64,000 bases of DNA, taken from the NCBI GenBank assembly GCA_903895855.1, contig CAITVN010000189.1, forward strand, positions 1-64,000. The letters are read 5' to 3'. Under the pieces are notes generated by a model. That model was not told where the DNA came from. It was given only the letters and a program-made list of their open reading frames with translations, and did no database searches. Both the position numbers and the translations under genes were made by a program. Position 1 is the first letter of the stretch. Every line of letters starts with the position of its first letter. Shown piece by piece: positions 8,965 to 17,471 of this stretch. This DNA comes from Oligoflexia bacterium (lineage in GTDB: Bacteria > Bdellovibrionota > UBA1018).

Positions 8965-9915
8965 TCATTCTCTCATGAGTGCAGTCGGATTCAATCCTGG
9001 GCCCATTCCGGGTTTGATAAATAATAAGTCAGTACCTGATTCTTTGGTGTCGACTAAAGAAATTTCCCAGACCCGTCTGAGTAATCCCGGTTGGGGGTCG
9101 GTGCCTTCACGTTTAAAAAAATACAAATGCGGAACGCTGTCTTTAAGTGCGACTACGTAGAGCATGGTCTCAATGGCCCCAATTCTGGTCTTCGCCACAG
9201 CCCGGCCGGCCGTTAGAGCGCATTCGCCGATGCCAGAGATTTCTTTTACCGCTTCGATTTCGCGGCTGAAGTGAATCGACTCGAAAGGCGATTTGACGGC
9301 AGCGGGTAGGCTATTCTGGAGTCTTGAAGTGAGGTGTCGATCGAGCCGCCAGTTTCCGGCGAGGGCCTTCTCGAACTTTTGATCAGAACTTTGGCAAACA
9401 CTCACGCCGGTCCAGGTGGTTTTATGAAAGGTGAGTGAAACACCGACGGCCACTTCATCGGCAAAGGATTCATCAGCGATTTGAAAGTGATGAATGGTTT
9501 CGTGTAACAGCAATTTTGCAGCATCGTCGGTCGACCAGAGGTGTTGGCATGAGGGCAGCGAAAAGAATAACTTTCCAGCGCTCACCGGCTCGGTGTGGGC
9601 ACAAGTGGGCGCGGGGTCGACGGTCCATTCGAAGGGGGCCTTGAGTACGTCTTCGCGCATCGCAAATTGGTTTTGAGAAAACCAAAGAAATTGATCGGCA
9701 GTCACATTAGCTTGAAGATCAGTTAATCGAACGGCTTCAATCATGTGAGCCGCGAGTCTACGCCCTTCTTCAACGAGTAATCGCTGTGGATCGCCACCCG
9801 AGCTGGTCCAACCCCCTCCCTCAGCTATCGCCCAATTTGAGGGCCAAGTTGAGTGAGTCAATGCGATGAGAACTGATAAAAGAGCGCTGGTGCCGGTTTT
9901 CGTTTTCAACATCAT
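8965..9915 (-). CDS. Secreted HExxH zincin-like protein
   Basis: A 316-residue protein with a signal peptide ending near ALTHSTWPSNWAIA, followed by the glycine-rich GGGWTSSGGD. HETIHHFQIADESFADEVA near residue 150 contains a HExxH zinc motif with acidic residues downstream that could be the third ligand. The family was not recognised. Its 3' end faces the PepSY-like gene and its start diverges from the TIGR02147 regulator across 38 bases. It begins with two consecutive ATG codons; the upstream one is used here. Confidence 0.6.
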   Translation of the reverse strand: MMLKTKTGTSALLSVLIALTHSTWPSNWAIAEGGGWTSSGGDPQRLLVEEGRRLAAHMIEAVRLTDLQANVTADQFLWFSQNQFAMREDVLKAPFEWTVDPAPTCAHTEPVSAGKLFFSLPSCQHLWSTDDAAKLLLHETIHHFQIADESFADEVAVGVSLTFHKTTWTGVSVCQSSDQKFEKALAGNWRLDRHLTSRLQNSLPAAVKSPFESIHFSREIEAVKEISGIGECALTAGRAVAKTRIGAIETMLYVVALKDSVPHLYFFKREGTDPQPGLLRRVWEISLVDTKESGTDLLFIKPGMGPGLNPTALMRE

Positions 9916-9953
9916 GATGTTTCACATATATTGAATCGACTGAAGAAGCAAAA

Positions 9954-10811
9954 ATGAAGCACAAGACCCGATCAATTGCAGACTACGATTCATACAAGGT
10001 TTTTTTGCGAGATCGAATTGAGCAAGGTCGCGAAATCTTTGGAAGAACCTACAGTCATCGAGAGCTTGCCGATGCTTGTCAGGTGCAAACGACCTATCTT
10101 TCGAGGTTTTATCGAGATTCCAAAACCCATTTGTCGGCCGATCAGTTGTATCGGGCCTCGCGGTTTTTAGAGTTGAGTGCCTTAGAAGAAGAGATATTAT
10201 TTAAATTGTATGAAATAAATCGGAGCACAATTCCAGATCGAATAACTCAACTAAAGAGTCGATTGGAACGACTCAAGTCTCGTACTCTGAAGACAGACTC
10301 GGCGATTGACGCTAAGAAAACCCAGGTTTCTGAACAGAGTTTAAATCGTTACTACTTAGATCCTTATGTTTCGCTGGTGCACATGTTCTTTACGATCAAG
10401 AAATTTCAAAAAAATGCCTCTCTCATTAGAGACACTTTGGGCATTCATGAAAAACATTTTGCCGAAATTCTTAAGGTCTTGATCGATGAGGGTATCATCG
10501 AAAAACTCGTTGGTTCTTCTGTTTCAGAATTTCGTGTTCGAGAAAAGAACCTTCATTTGCCGGCCGATTCTCCTCTCATTGGTATCGTTCGCAGTCAAAT
10601 GAAGGCATTGAGTCTTGGGCAGTTTCAACGAAAAAAATCAGATCACCGTGCGTATTCATTCAATGTGTTATTTACGGCTGAGCCAGAGATTCGCAGTAAA
10701 ATTCAAAATCTTTTTTTAGAATTTCTCAAGCAAGTTGAAGAGATGGTGAAAAAAACAAAAGAACCCTCAGAAGTCTTTCAACTTTCTTTTGACCTATTGC
10801 CTTGGACTTAA
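9954..10811 (+). CDS. TIGR02147 family protein, putative regulator
   Basis: A 285-residue cytoplasmic protein resembling the TIGR02147 family, common in Bdellovibrionota and Fibrobacteres. The N-terminus (YDSYKVFLRDRIEQGREI, then YSHRELADACQVQTTYLSRF) has the helix-turn-helix-like start typical of the family. The middle, around residues 75-125, is charged and helical. The C-terminal half has a second winged-helix-like part. Family members are presumed transcriptional regulators but are scarcely characterised. It diverges from the secreted zincin gene and may control it, which is inference. Confidence 0.6.
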   Translation: MKHKTRSIADYDSYKVFLRDRIEQGREIFGRTYSHRELADACQVQTTYLSRFYRDSKTHLSADQLYRASRFLELSALEEEILFKLYEINRSTIPDRITQLKSRLERLKSRTLKTDSAIDAKKTQVSEQSLNRYYLDPYVSLVHMFFTIKKFQKNASLIRDTLGIHEKHFAEILKVLIDEGIIEKLVGSSVSEFRVREKNLHLPADSPLIGIVRSQMKALSLGQFQRKKSDHRAYSFNVLFTAEPEIRSKIQNLFLEFLKQVEEMVKKTKEPSEVFQLSFDLLPWT

Positions 10812-10883
10812 AGTTTAGTTTATTGTGTTGTAATGCACCGCCAGAGGTTGATAGCTTGACTGCGTGATTGGAGACTTCGGCTC

Positions 10884-12581
10884 ATGAAAAATGCGAGAGT
10901 AGATGTTGAAGGAGTTCACGTCATTCGTGTGAAGGGCGATTCGCTCGAACGCGCAAGAGGGCACCTCGAGCTTTTGAAAGCCGAAGCACAAAATGGAGCT
11001 CTCAAAACTCTCGCGAAAAAAAACGAATGGCTGATTCGCCGAGGTCCGGGACCTACTCAGTTCAAGCCTTTACAAGACGCCGCAGTTTGGTTGTACAAGA
11101 ATGTTTTGCTACCGAAGATGGTGAGTGGTGATCCAGAAACGAAGAAACTCATTCACGCCGTCGCAGAGCAGTCGGGTGTAGATTACGAGACGGTGCTTGG
11201 GGCTGTCTATCAACCTGATGCGTTGATGTTACTCTCTCGCCTATCGGTGATGCAGTATTTTTTCAAAGACCTGCCAGTAGCCGGAATGCCGGGCTGTAGC
11301 AGCGGCGTGGTACTTCGGGATTGGACAAAAGATAGAAAACTTCTCGCCTGTCGAAACTTAGATTATCCCCTTGCGGACTCGTGGGAAAAACAAACGACGG
11401 TGATTTTTCAAGAGCCGACTGCAGGCAAAGAAATACCCTACGTTTCAGTCTCTACCGCTGGAGTTCACACGGGGGGGTTAACGTCGATGAATTCTGCAGG
11501 ATTGACTCTTGCCGTTCACGCACACTTCGGACGTCACGTGAGTTTGAAAGGTAAGCCAATCATTGAAATTGGTGACGAGATCATTCGAAAAGCGAAAACG
11601 TTGAGTGAGGCTGTTGATATCGCCAAACGCCTGCGAACTCATGCCGCCTGGACGTTCGTCGTTTCGAGTGCAAAAGAAAATGATGCCATAGCGATCGAGA
11701 TGACACCCGATTTGACCGTGGTAAGACACGCAGAAGACGGCTACTTGGGGCACACCAATTATTTTCATTCAAAAGAATTGCAGAAAGATGAAGCCGCAAT
11801 TTCTGGCGCGGTGACTGAAGACTGCCTTTCGAGGCTCTGTCGGTTGAAAGAATTGCTCGGCCAAAAACGGGGTTCACTAGTGGCGACTGACCTTGCTTCA
11901 GCCTTAGGTGATCATTACGATTCGATGACCCAAACGAGCCGAGTGGTCGGCAATACCGTGAGTGTGGTTTCAACAGTCGCCTCAGTGGTGTTCGAACCGC
12001 AAGACCAACGGCTTTGGGTTTCTACTCGTAAGCAGAGTCCAACCGCGCTAGGAGATTTTCTTGAAATTGATGTCGAGAAATTTTGGAACCCGGGCTACGT
12101 GCCCGCAAAAATGAAACCCCCTTCAAGTCTGTCGCCGCGCTTTCTTCAGGCGATTGATCATTTTCAAAAAGCCTACACGAGTTGGCATACCCACAATCAC
12201 CTGGATCACTTTGCCGAGACCTCACGAGCCGAGCTATTTAAAGCGGCAACGTTGTATCCCGAAGATGGCAATCTTTGGTTGCAGCTCGGAATTGTTGATT
12301 TCTATTTGAAACGCACTCACGATGCTTTAGAAAATTTTCAGCAAGCGTTGACTCGCAAGTTAGCTCATCACTCAATGGCCGTGTGTCAGTTGTATGTCGC
12401 TCGTTGTTTTGACCTCAATGGCAATCGATTGGCCGCTAAAGCTATCTACCAAACAGTTGACAGTATTTCTGAACCCAAACTGAAAGACGCCTATAGGCAC
12501 GGTCTGAGGAAATCGTTTCGTTTCTCTAAATTTTCAACCATGATGGTTGACCTACAGTTTGCTGACACGATCTGCTATTGA
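10884..12581 (+). CDS. C45-like Ntn hydrolase with C-terminal helical repeats
   Basis: A 565-residue protein. Residues about 1-390 match the peptidase C45 / acyltransferase Ntn-hydrolase family: GCSSGVVL near residue 139 supplies the probable nucleophile cysteine, and RNLDYPL and GLTSMNSAGLTL follow in the usual order. Such enzymes cut a precursor at the cysteine and then hydrolyse or transfer amides. Residues 430-550 look like TPR-type helices (YPEDGNLWLQLGIVDFYLK), unusual for the family. There is no signal peptide, so it is probably cytoplasmic. It converges on the S9 peptidase gene with a four-base gap. Involvement in the RiPP locus is possible but unproven. Confidence 0.7.
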   Translation: MKNARVDVEGVHVIRVKGDSLERARGHLELLKAEAQNGALKTLAKKNEWLIRRGPGPTQFKPLQDAAVWLYKNVLLPKMVSGDPETKKLIHAVAEQSGVDYETVLGAVYQPDALMLLSRLSVMQYFFKDLPVAGMPGCSSGVVLRDWTKDRKLLACRNLDYPLADSWEKQTTVIFQEPTAGKEIPYVSVSTAGVHTGGLTSMNSAGLTLAVHAHFGRHVSLKGKPIIEIGDEIIRKAKTLSEAVDIAKRLRTHAAWTFVVSSAKENDAIAIEMTPDLTVVRHAEDGYLGHTNYFHSKELQKDEAAISGAVTEDCLSRLCRLKELLGQKRGSLVATDLASALGDHYDSMTQTSRVVGNTVSVVSTVASVVFEPQDQRLWVSTRKQSPTALGDFLEIDVEKFWNPGYVPAKMKPPSSLSPRFLQAIDHFQKAYTSWHTHNHLDHFAETSRAELFKAATLYPEDGNLWLQLGIVDFYLKRTHDALENFQQALTRKLAHHSMAVCQLYVARCFDLNGNRLAAKAIYQTVDSISEPKLKDAYRHGLRKSFRFSKFSTMMVDLQFADTICY

Positions 12582-12585
12582 TTCA

Positions 12586-14646
12586 CTACTCTGTGAGCGT
12601 AGCTGGGTCGACCTTCAGAGACCTCAGTAGAGCCTCTAGCTCGGGGGGTGTTTCGGTTTGAGACCTACCGCCCAGGTGAGTGGCTAAAAATTTTTCAATT
12701 GCGGCCATCATGGCGATTTTGTTTTCTGGTTTAGAAAATCCATGCCCCTCATCGGCGGCTACGAGGTATTCGACTTTCTTCTTTGCCGTATGAAGCGATC
12801 TGACAATTTGGTCAGATTCAGATTTTTTGACTCTGGGGTCATTCGCGCCTTGTATGACCAAAAGGGGAGCCATGATATTTTGGGCTGAGTTGAGCGGGCT
12901 TTGTTCATTTAGCCGTTTAAAGTCGTCAGCATTGGTGACATCGCCTATCCTTAAGTTGAGCATTTTTTTCAATTCAGTCCAGTAAGGCGGAATTGAGTTC
13001 AGAAGTGTGATCAAATTAGAGGGTCCCACAATATCAACTCCGGCAGCGAAAACTTTAGGCGTAAAAGCGAGCCCAGCCAGGGTTGCGTAGCCTCCGTATG
13101 ACATTCCCATAATCGCGATTCTTGATTGATCGACCTGAGTTTGGTGAATCAGATAATCGACAGCGTCGAGTAGGTCGTCTTGCATGGTTCCGCGTCCCCA
13201 TTGGCGATTGCCCAAATTGAGAAATTTTTTGCCAAAGCCTTCAGAGCCTCGGTAGTTGACTTGAAGAACGAGGTAACCACGGTTCGCCAAGAATTGTACC
13301 CATGAATTGTAGTTCCAGGTATCTCTAGTCCAGGGCCCGCCATGCACAAAGAGTACCGCAGGAAGTTTTTGCTCGCTGTCAGCAAAACGTGGTGTGGTGA
13401 GGTAGCCTGATAATTCAACGCCGTCGCGCGCACTGAAATTAACAGGCTTCATGGCGCTCAGTTGATCTTGCGGTATGCGGTGTTTATGATTGAACAATAG
13501 ATCGATCTGTTTCTGCTCTCTTTTGTAAAGGTAAGTTGAACCCGGATTTGTGTCAGTGGTTACGGTCACTAATTGAACTGAAGAAGTGCGATCTCGTGAG
13601 GTAATAGCAAATTGACTCGAGTGAAAGTGGGTAGACAGAAAAGCGAGGTCTTCAGCAATTGCTGCAGTCTTGGCAACGATTGTCTTCTTTGCCCCTTCAT
13701 ATGAGCAGGTGAGAAGTTCGCCCGTTTGATCAGAAAAGCCGATTTCGGCGATGTCAACTTTTTGGTTTGGATCCTGGTCTAAGACCGTGCTTGTCTGTGA
13801 TTGAATGTCGACGAGAAGAAGCCTGGTAAGGTCAGCATCTCCCGCATTTGAGACCAGATAGAACTGTTTGCCATTTTCATGAAAGGCAATCGGATTGCAG
13901 GTCTCAAGCGACGAGCAAGAAAACAGCGTCTTATGGTTTTCTTTATTGAGTAAAACGATTTCATTAATGCCTTCTTTGGATTGTCGAACCCCAAGTCTCA
14001 GTTTATTTGACCGATCAAATAACCACCCGCTAAAGCCGCCACTATTTTCAAAAATCAACTCAGGTGGTTTGCTAATGAGAGAAAGCATCCAAACGTCTTG
14101 TGCCTTCGGGTCACGAGAGTTCAAGCCGACAAAAATCGTATGATTGTTCTTGTTTGGAATGTGAAGAATCTCGGCGTGAACATTTTCGCCAGGAGTGAGG
14201 TCAACGGGAGTGGGTGCAGTTTGAGGTGAAGTCTTCGAATGACCTGTGTTGACTGAAAAAATGTGAAAATCTTCGTTGCCTTTATTGTCTTTTGTAAAGA
14301 CAAGCGTGGTGCTGTTTGGCATCCAGAAAAAAGATCCAACGGGATCTGAAAATTGTGTCAGTGCAGCAGCGGGTTCGCTCGGGCGAGTCGAGTCTTTGAG
14401 CCAAATGTTCACAGCGCCGTTATGAGCACGTAAGAAGGCAACTTGAGTGCCATCGGGAGAGAGCTTTGGGCTCGAAATGTCTGATTCGTCAAAAAAGACT
14501 GCCCGATCAATGAGCGGGGTCTCAGTTTCAGCGCTTGAAGACAATTGCCGTTTAAGTGAATTCGTCTTATTCAAGGTGCACCCCTCGGTGGCTAGCATTA
14601 CAATGAATGCAGCAGAAATCCTGAAATATTTTTTCGAAGCATTCAT
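12586..14646 (-). CDS. S9 family (prolyl oligopeptidase-type) lipoprotein peptidase
   Basis: A 686-residue serine peptidase. A lipobox (ATEGC, Cys near 23) predicts export and lipidation. Residues about 55-400 form a WD/PD40-like beta-propeller (SPKLSPDGTQVAFLRAHNG). The alpha/beta-hydrolase domain follows with GMSYGGYA (nucleophile Ser), an Asp in QGANDPRV and a His in DEGHGFSKPE as the triad. S9 enzymes trim short peptides, so it could remove a leader or degrade the modified peptide outside the cytoplasm. Its ATG overlaps the stop of the radical SAM gene by four bases, tying it to the RiPP operon. Confidence 0.85.
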   Translation of the reverse strand: MNASKKYFRISAAFIVMLATEGCTLNKTNSLKRQLSSSAETETPLIDRAVFFDESDISSPKLSPDGTQVAFLRAHNGAVNIWLKDSTRPSEPAAALTQFSDPVGSFFWMPNSTTLVFTKDNKGNEDFHIFSVNTGHSKTSPQTAPTPVDLTPGENVHAEILHIPNKNNHTIFVGLNSRDPKAQDVWMLSLISKPPELIFENSGGFSGWLFDRSNKLRLGVRQSKEGINEIVLLNKENHKTLFSCSSLETCNPIAFHENGKQFYLVSNAGDADLTRLLLVDIQSQTSTVLDQDPNQKVDIAEIGFSDQTGELLTCSYEGAKKTIVAKTAAIAEDLAFLSTHFHSSQFAITSRDRTSSVQLVTVTTDTNPGSTYLYKREQKQIDLLFNHKHRIPQDQLSAMKPVNFSARDGVELSGYLTTPRFADSEQKLPAVLFVHGGPWTRDTWNYNSWVQFLANRGYLVLQVNYRGSEGFGKKFLNLGNRQWGRGTMQDDLLDAVDYLIHQTQVDQSRIAIMGMSYGGYATLAGLAFTPKVFAAGVDIVGPSNLITLLNSIPPYWTELKKMLNLRIGDVTNADDFKRLNEQSPLNSAQNIMAPLLVIQGANDPRVKKSESDQIVRSLHTAKKKVEYLVAADEGHGFSKPENKIAMMAAIEKFLATHLGGRSQTETPPELEALLRSLKVDPATLTE

Positions 14647-15491
14647 TTTCTAGTCTCCCTGACCTCTTTTGCGATTTGGCTCAGTCGAGTGCTTTTCCAT
14701 TGGGCTGATTGGTTCTTGCAGGTTCGGCAAGTGGGCCTGATCTCGTTAACAAACTGTCTGCCTAGTTCAAGTAAAAGTCCTGCATGGTCATCTAGAGATC
14801 CAAAGTACGACTGTGATCCATGGCAACAAATGTCGATCAATTCGCCACTGGGGTTGAAAGAGAGTACTCCCAAAGAGGCTTGGCATGAACCGGTATGGTA
14901 TCCAATCTCGCGAGTAGTCAATTGAGATCCCCTGCCGATCGGAACGATATCTTTATCTAATCGAGGTTTCAGCGTGATGTGTTCGGTGAGGTTTAATTTC
15001 GAAAATTCAATTAACCTCTGGCGAAGAGTTGAGTCAAGCCCCTCACCTTTGAGGGAGTCTGGTCGAAATTCTTCGTGGTAGGTGTCATTAGAAATCTGAA
15101 TACGGTAATCGACCCCATGAGCAATCAATTGGGCGGCGCCAGTAAAAATTCTCTTAGTCGTATCGGGTCGCGCCAGCCACCAGCCGTTGGTGACCATTTC
15201 AATAGGAACTTTCAAGTCAGCACAAAATTTTAGGACACGCTCATATTCTGACAGAATGAGAGTGGGTTCGCCGCCAACGATAACCACGAGCGGCCGCAGT
15301 TTCAGATTGTTGATGCCTTCAATGAACTTTGGCAGTTTATTGAGAATATCGTCTTGAATATAGTTTTCTGCAGAAATGGCTGATTGATCGCCACACGAGT
15401 AAATACAATGAGCGCATCGGTAGTTACAGTCTTCTGTGACGAGTAAAGTAATGGCTACCCATCCTTGGTAATTGCCCGCATCGAAGTTCAT
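14643..15491 (-). CDS. Radical SAM protein, second maturase
   Basis: A 282-residue radical SAM enzyme. CNYRCAHC (Cys22, 26, 29) binds the 4Fe-4S cluster that cleaves S-adenosylmethionine, and VVIVGGEPTL is the GGE motif. Extra cysteines (DICCHG near 220, and CRTCKN near 255) suggest an auxiliary cluster. It is translationally coupled at both ends by four-base overlaps, with the SPASM enzyme upstream and the S9 peptidase downstream. A peptide-modifying role is inferred from this context; the chemistry cannot be read from the sequence. Confidence 0.85.
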   Translation of the reverse strand: MNFDAGNYQGWVAITLLVTEDCNYRCAHCIYSCGDQSAISAENYIQDDILNKLPKFIEGINNLKLRPLVVIVGGEPTLILSEYERVLKFCADLKVPIEMVTNGWWLARPDTTKRIFTGAAQLIAHGVDYRIQISNDTYHEEFRPDSLKGEGLDSTLRQRLIEFSKLNLTEHITLKPRLDKDIVPIGRGSQLTTREIGYHTGSCQASLGVLSFNPSGELIDICCHGSQSYFGSLDDHAGLLLELGRQFVNEIRPTCRTCKNQSAQWKSTRLSQIAKEVRETRK

Positions 15492-16912
15492 TTAGGTTTG
15501 CTTGTTTCCTCTTTAAGAACTGAGGCATTCACTGTCAACTGTTCGTGCTCTCGTAAAATGTTTAAGTAAGATTGAACATCCTTGGCTGTGGTATCGCAAA
15601 CCGATTTTGAGATATCGCCTCGATTGACAAATGCCGCAAGAGGACAGCCCCCACCACAAAGAACTGAGATTGAGCATTCCTGGCAGTTTTCGTTCTTCTC
15701 AATTGAGCGAGATTCGCCGGTCCAAAGTGGTGACATCTCAGGAAAAAGTTCGAATTCAGGATAGAATCGTCCGATAGCGTATTTCTCGGTTCCACAGACT
15801 AGTTCGCACGGGTAGATGAGTCCGTCTGGTGCAAAAGCAAAGTGTCGTGTGGTATCGCACTGTACGATTTGGTAAGTCAGATTTTCTGATTTTGCTAAGA
15901 ATTTATCTAGATTTTGAAAGACCATCGAGTTCGGTACTCCGTAGACCCCCTCTGGATTGTCGGCCGACTTGATGAGTGGCCAAACTTTTTTAAGAAGCTG
16001 CCCCATGCCCCGCCCCATGACGTGGTCTTCGGAGGTGCCCGTATGGTTGTCAACCAGGGCCGGTACTATTTCGGGCCCACCTGCTTTGTTCCAACCGTTC
16101 GATCGCGCAAAAATGGCAAATTCATCGAGCGAGTCTAGATTGTTTTCGTTCACATTCACTCTGATCCCGACAGGTAAGTTGGCTCCGAGTGCAGCGTTAA
16201 CGCCCTCAACTATTTTGTCGAAAGTATCACCTTTGCCACTTAAGAGAACTCGTCTCGAATTGTGAACCTCTTTCGGCCCATCGATCGTGATTTGAATGCC
16301 AGCAATTGTTTCTTGAAATTGGCTGAGAATCGCAACGAATTCTTTCAAGAAGTAACCATTTGAGATGAGATAGGCTTTCATTCCCTCTTCGCGCAGAGCG
16401 CTGAGCATTTCCAAAAAAAGCGATTTGTGAATCGGTAGTAGCGGCTCACCGCCGAGAAGGTTCACTCGCGTGATTTTCGCGTCTGGGCCTCGCAAGTGTT
16501 GATCTATCACCTTCATTGACTCGATCGCCTGCCGCATCATTTCTGGCGACATCACAACGTTGCGTTTTCGTGTTTCAGAGGGTTCTGAACAATAACTGCA
16601 GTTAAAATTGCAGAGAAAATTCGGCAAAATTGCGTATAAGGGTTCGGTGTTTATGTAGCTTGGTTTTATCGACTCGACTTTTTCTAAGAAAAACTGTTTT
16701 TCAGTTTCTGCGTTTTCGAAAATCAGGCGTTCAGTGAGAAGCTTTTGTCTGGTTTCAGAATCAGCGTGTGAAATCAAGGCGGGGTCAGAAGGGTGATTCA
16801 TGACAATCAGTTCGTGATCTGACAGAATATGATTTTTTCCCGTAATGAGATTGATGATGAGGTTTTGGTCTTTTCCAAGACTGTGCGAGACTACCCTTTT
16901 GTTTCGAATCAC
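15488..16912 (-). CDS. Radical SAM/SPASM peptide maturase
   Basis: A 474-residue radical SAM protein with a SPASM domain. CNFNCSYC (Cys101, 105, 108 from this start) is the SAM cluster site and LLGGEPLLP the GGE motif. The C-terminal part has FAPDGLIYPC and CQECSISVLCGGGC, the cysteine pattern of SPASM auxiliary clusters. The first 90 residues precede the barrel and may hold a precursor-recognition domain. The chosen GTG at 16912 has GGGGA just upstream; a TTG at 16930 in frame is the alternative. It lies 129 bases after the small precursor-like gene, with a strong hairpin between. Likely function: cross-linking or epimerising that peptide. Confidence 0.85.
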   Translation of the reverse strand: MIRNKRVVSHSLGKDQNLIINLITGKNHILSDHELIVMNHPSDPALISHADSETRQKLLTERLIFENAETEKQFFLEKVESIKPSYINTEPLYAILPNFLCNFNCSYCSEPSETRKRNVVMSPEMMRQAIESMKVIDQHLRGPDAKITRVNLLGGEPLLPIHKSLFLEMLSALREEGMKAYLISNGYFLKEFVAILSQFQETIAGIQITIDGPKEVHNSRRVLLSGKGDTFDKIVEGVNAALGANLPVGIRVNVNENNLDSLDEFAIFARSNGWNKAGGPEIVPALVDNHTGTSEDHVMGRGMGQLLKKVWPLIKSADNPEGVYGVPNSMVFQNLDKFLAKSENLTYQIVQCDTTRHFAFAPDGLIYPCELVCGTEKYAIGRFYPEFELFPEMSPLWTGESRSIEKNENCQECSISVLCGGGCPLAAFVNRGDISKSVCDTTAKDVQSYLNILREHEQLTVNASVLKEETSKPK

Positions 16913-16977
16913 GTTTTCCCCAATCACCAAAAATGGCTAAGTAAAAGAACGCCAATAAAAGAACCTATCCTAGACGA

Positions 16978-17015
16978 AAATAGGGAGACCTCTCGCGAGA
17001 GAGGTCTCCCTATTT
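16978..17015 (-). terminator. Strong hairpin between precursor and maturase genes
   Basis: Perfect 17-bp arms, AAATAGGGAGACCTCTC and its complement, around a four-base loop. It lies just downstream of the small peptide gene and upstream of the SPASM maturase. The T tract after it on the minus strand is short, so it fits a partial terminator or RNA-stabilising stem that keeps peptide mRNA above maturase mRNA. The function is inferred. Confidence 0.7.
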
Positions 17016-17041
17016 GAAACGTTTAAACTACGATAACCTGA

Positions 17042-17266
17042 TTATTTACCTGCGGCACCTTTTTGAATTGCCGCAGGGTTTGAAACTGCAGCCCCAGGGT
17101 CTTTGCCTCCAATAAAGATGCAGCAGCTTGGTCCCGCTGCGGCATTGAGTTTCGCTCCAGGGTTCATCACTGCAGAAGTTTGACCCTTTCCTAGTTTATC
17201 GAGTTCTCTTTGTTGAACTGCGGTTAATTTTTTCTTTTTTACCGGCGTTTGTACGATATCTGACAT
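17042..17266 (-). CDS. Candidate RiPP precursor peptide
   Basis: A 74-residue peptide preceded by a strong ribosome site (GGGAGGA) five bases from the ATG. The first half is charged (VKKKKLTAVQQRELDKLGKG) like a leader. The second half is Gly/Ala/Pro-rich with an adjacent cysteine pair, AGPSCCIFIGGKDPG, and ends KGAAGK. It is the first gene of a minus-strand cluster of two radical SAM enzymes and an S9 peptidase, and it diverges from an ABC exporter. Size, composition and position suggest a ribosomally made, radical-SAM-modified peptide. No known precursor family was recognised, and the core boundary is unknown. Confidence 0.7.
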   Translation of the reverse strand: MSDIVQTPVKKKKLTAVQQRELDKLGKGQTSAVMNPGAKLNAAAGPSCCIFIGGKDPGAAVSNPAAIQKGAAGK

Positions 17267-17344
17267 TTCTTATTCCTCCCGTTAATTAACTACTAAAAGC
17301 TGAGTCACCTAGGGTTATCGGCAAATGAATGTTGTTGGTTGACC

Positions 17345-17366
17345 CCTCAGTAGCAATAGACTGAGG
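17345..17366. promoter_or_regulatory. Inverted repeat in divergent RiPP promoter region
   Basis: Perfect 7-bp arms, CCTCAGT and ACTGAGG, around eight bases. It lies in the 205-base gap between the divergent precursor gene and ABC exporter gene. It could be an operator controlling both directions. I did not recognise matching -35/-10 boxes on either strand with confidence. Confidence 0.35.
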
Positions 17367-17471
17367 ATAGCATAGCTGGTGTAAATGAAAACTGTGTGTA
17401 AATTGACACGACATAGGAAAATATGAACCGATGTTCAAGTGCCTAATTTTCTGGCAGAATAGAAGAATTGC

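Noticed and set aside
17398-17430. TTGACA near 17414 as a -35 box for the ABC exporter
   Set aside because: No acceptable -10 box at 16-18 bases was found, so it was not listed as a promoter.
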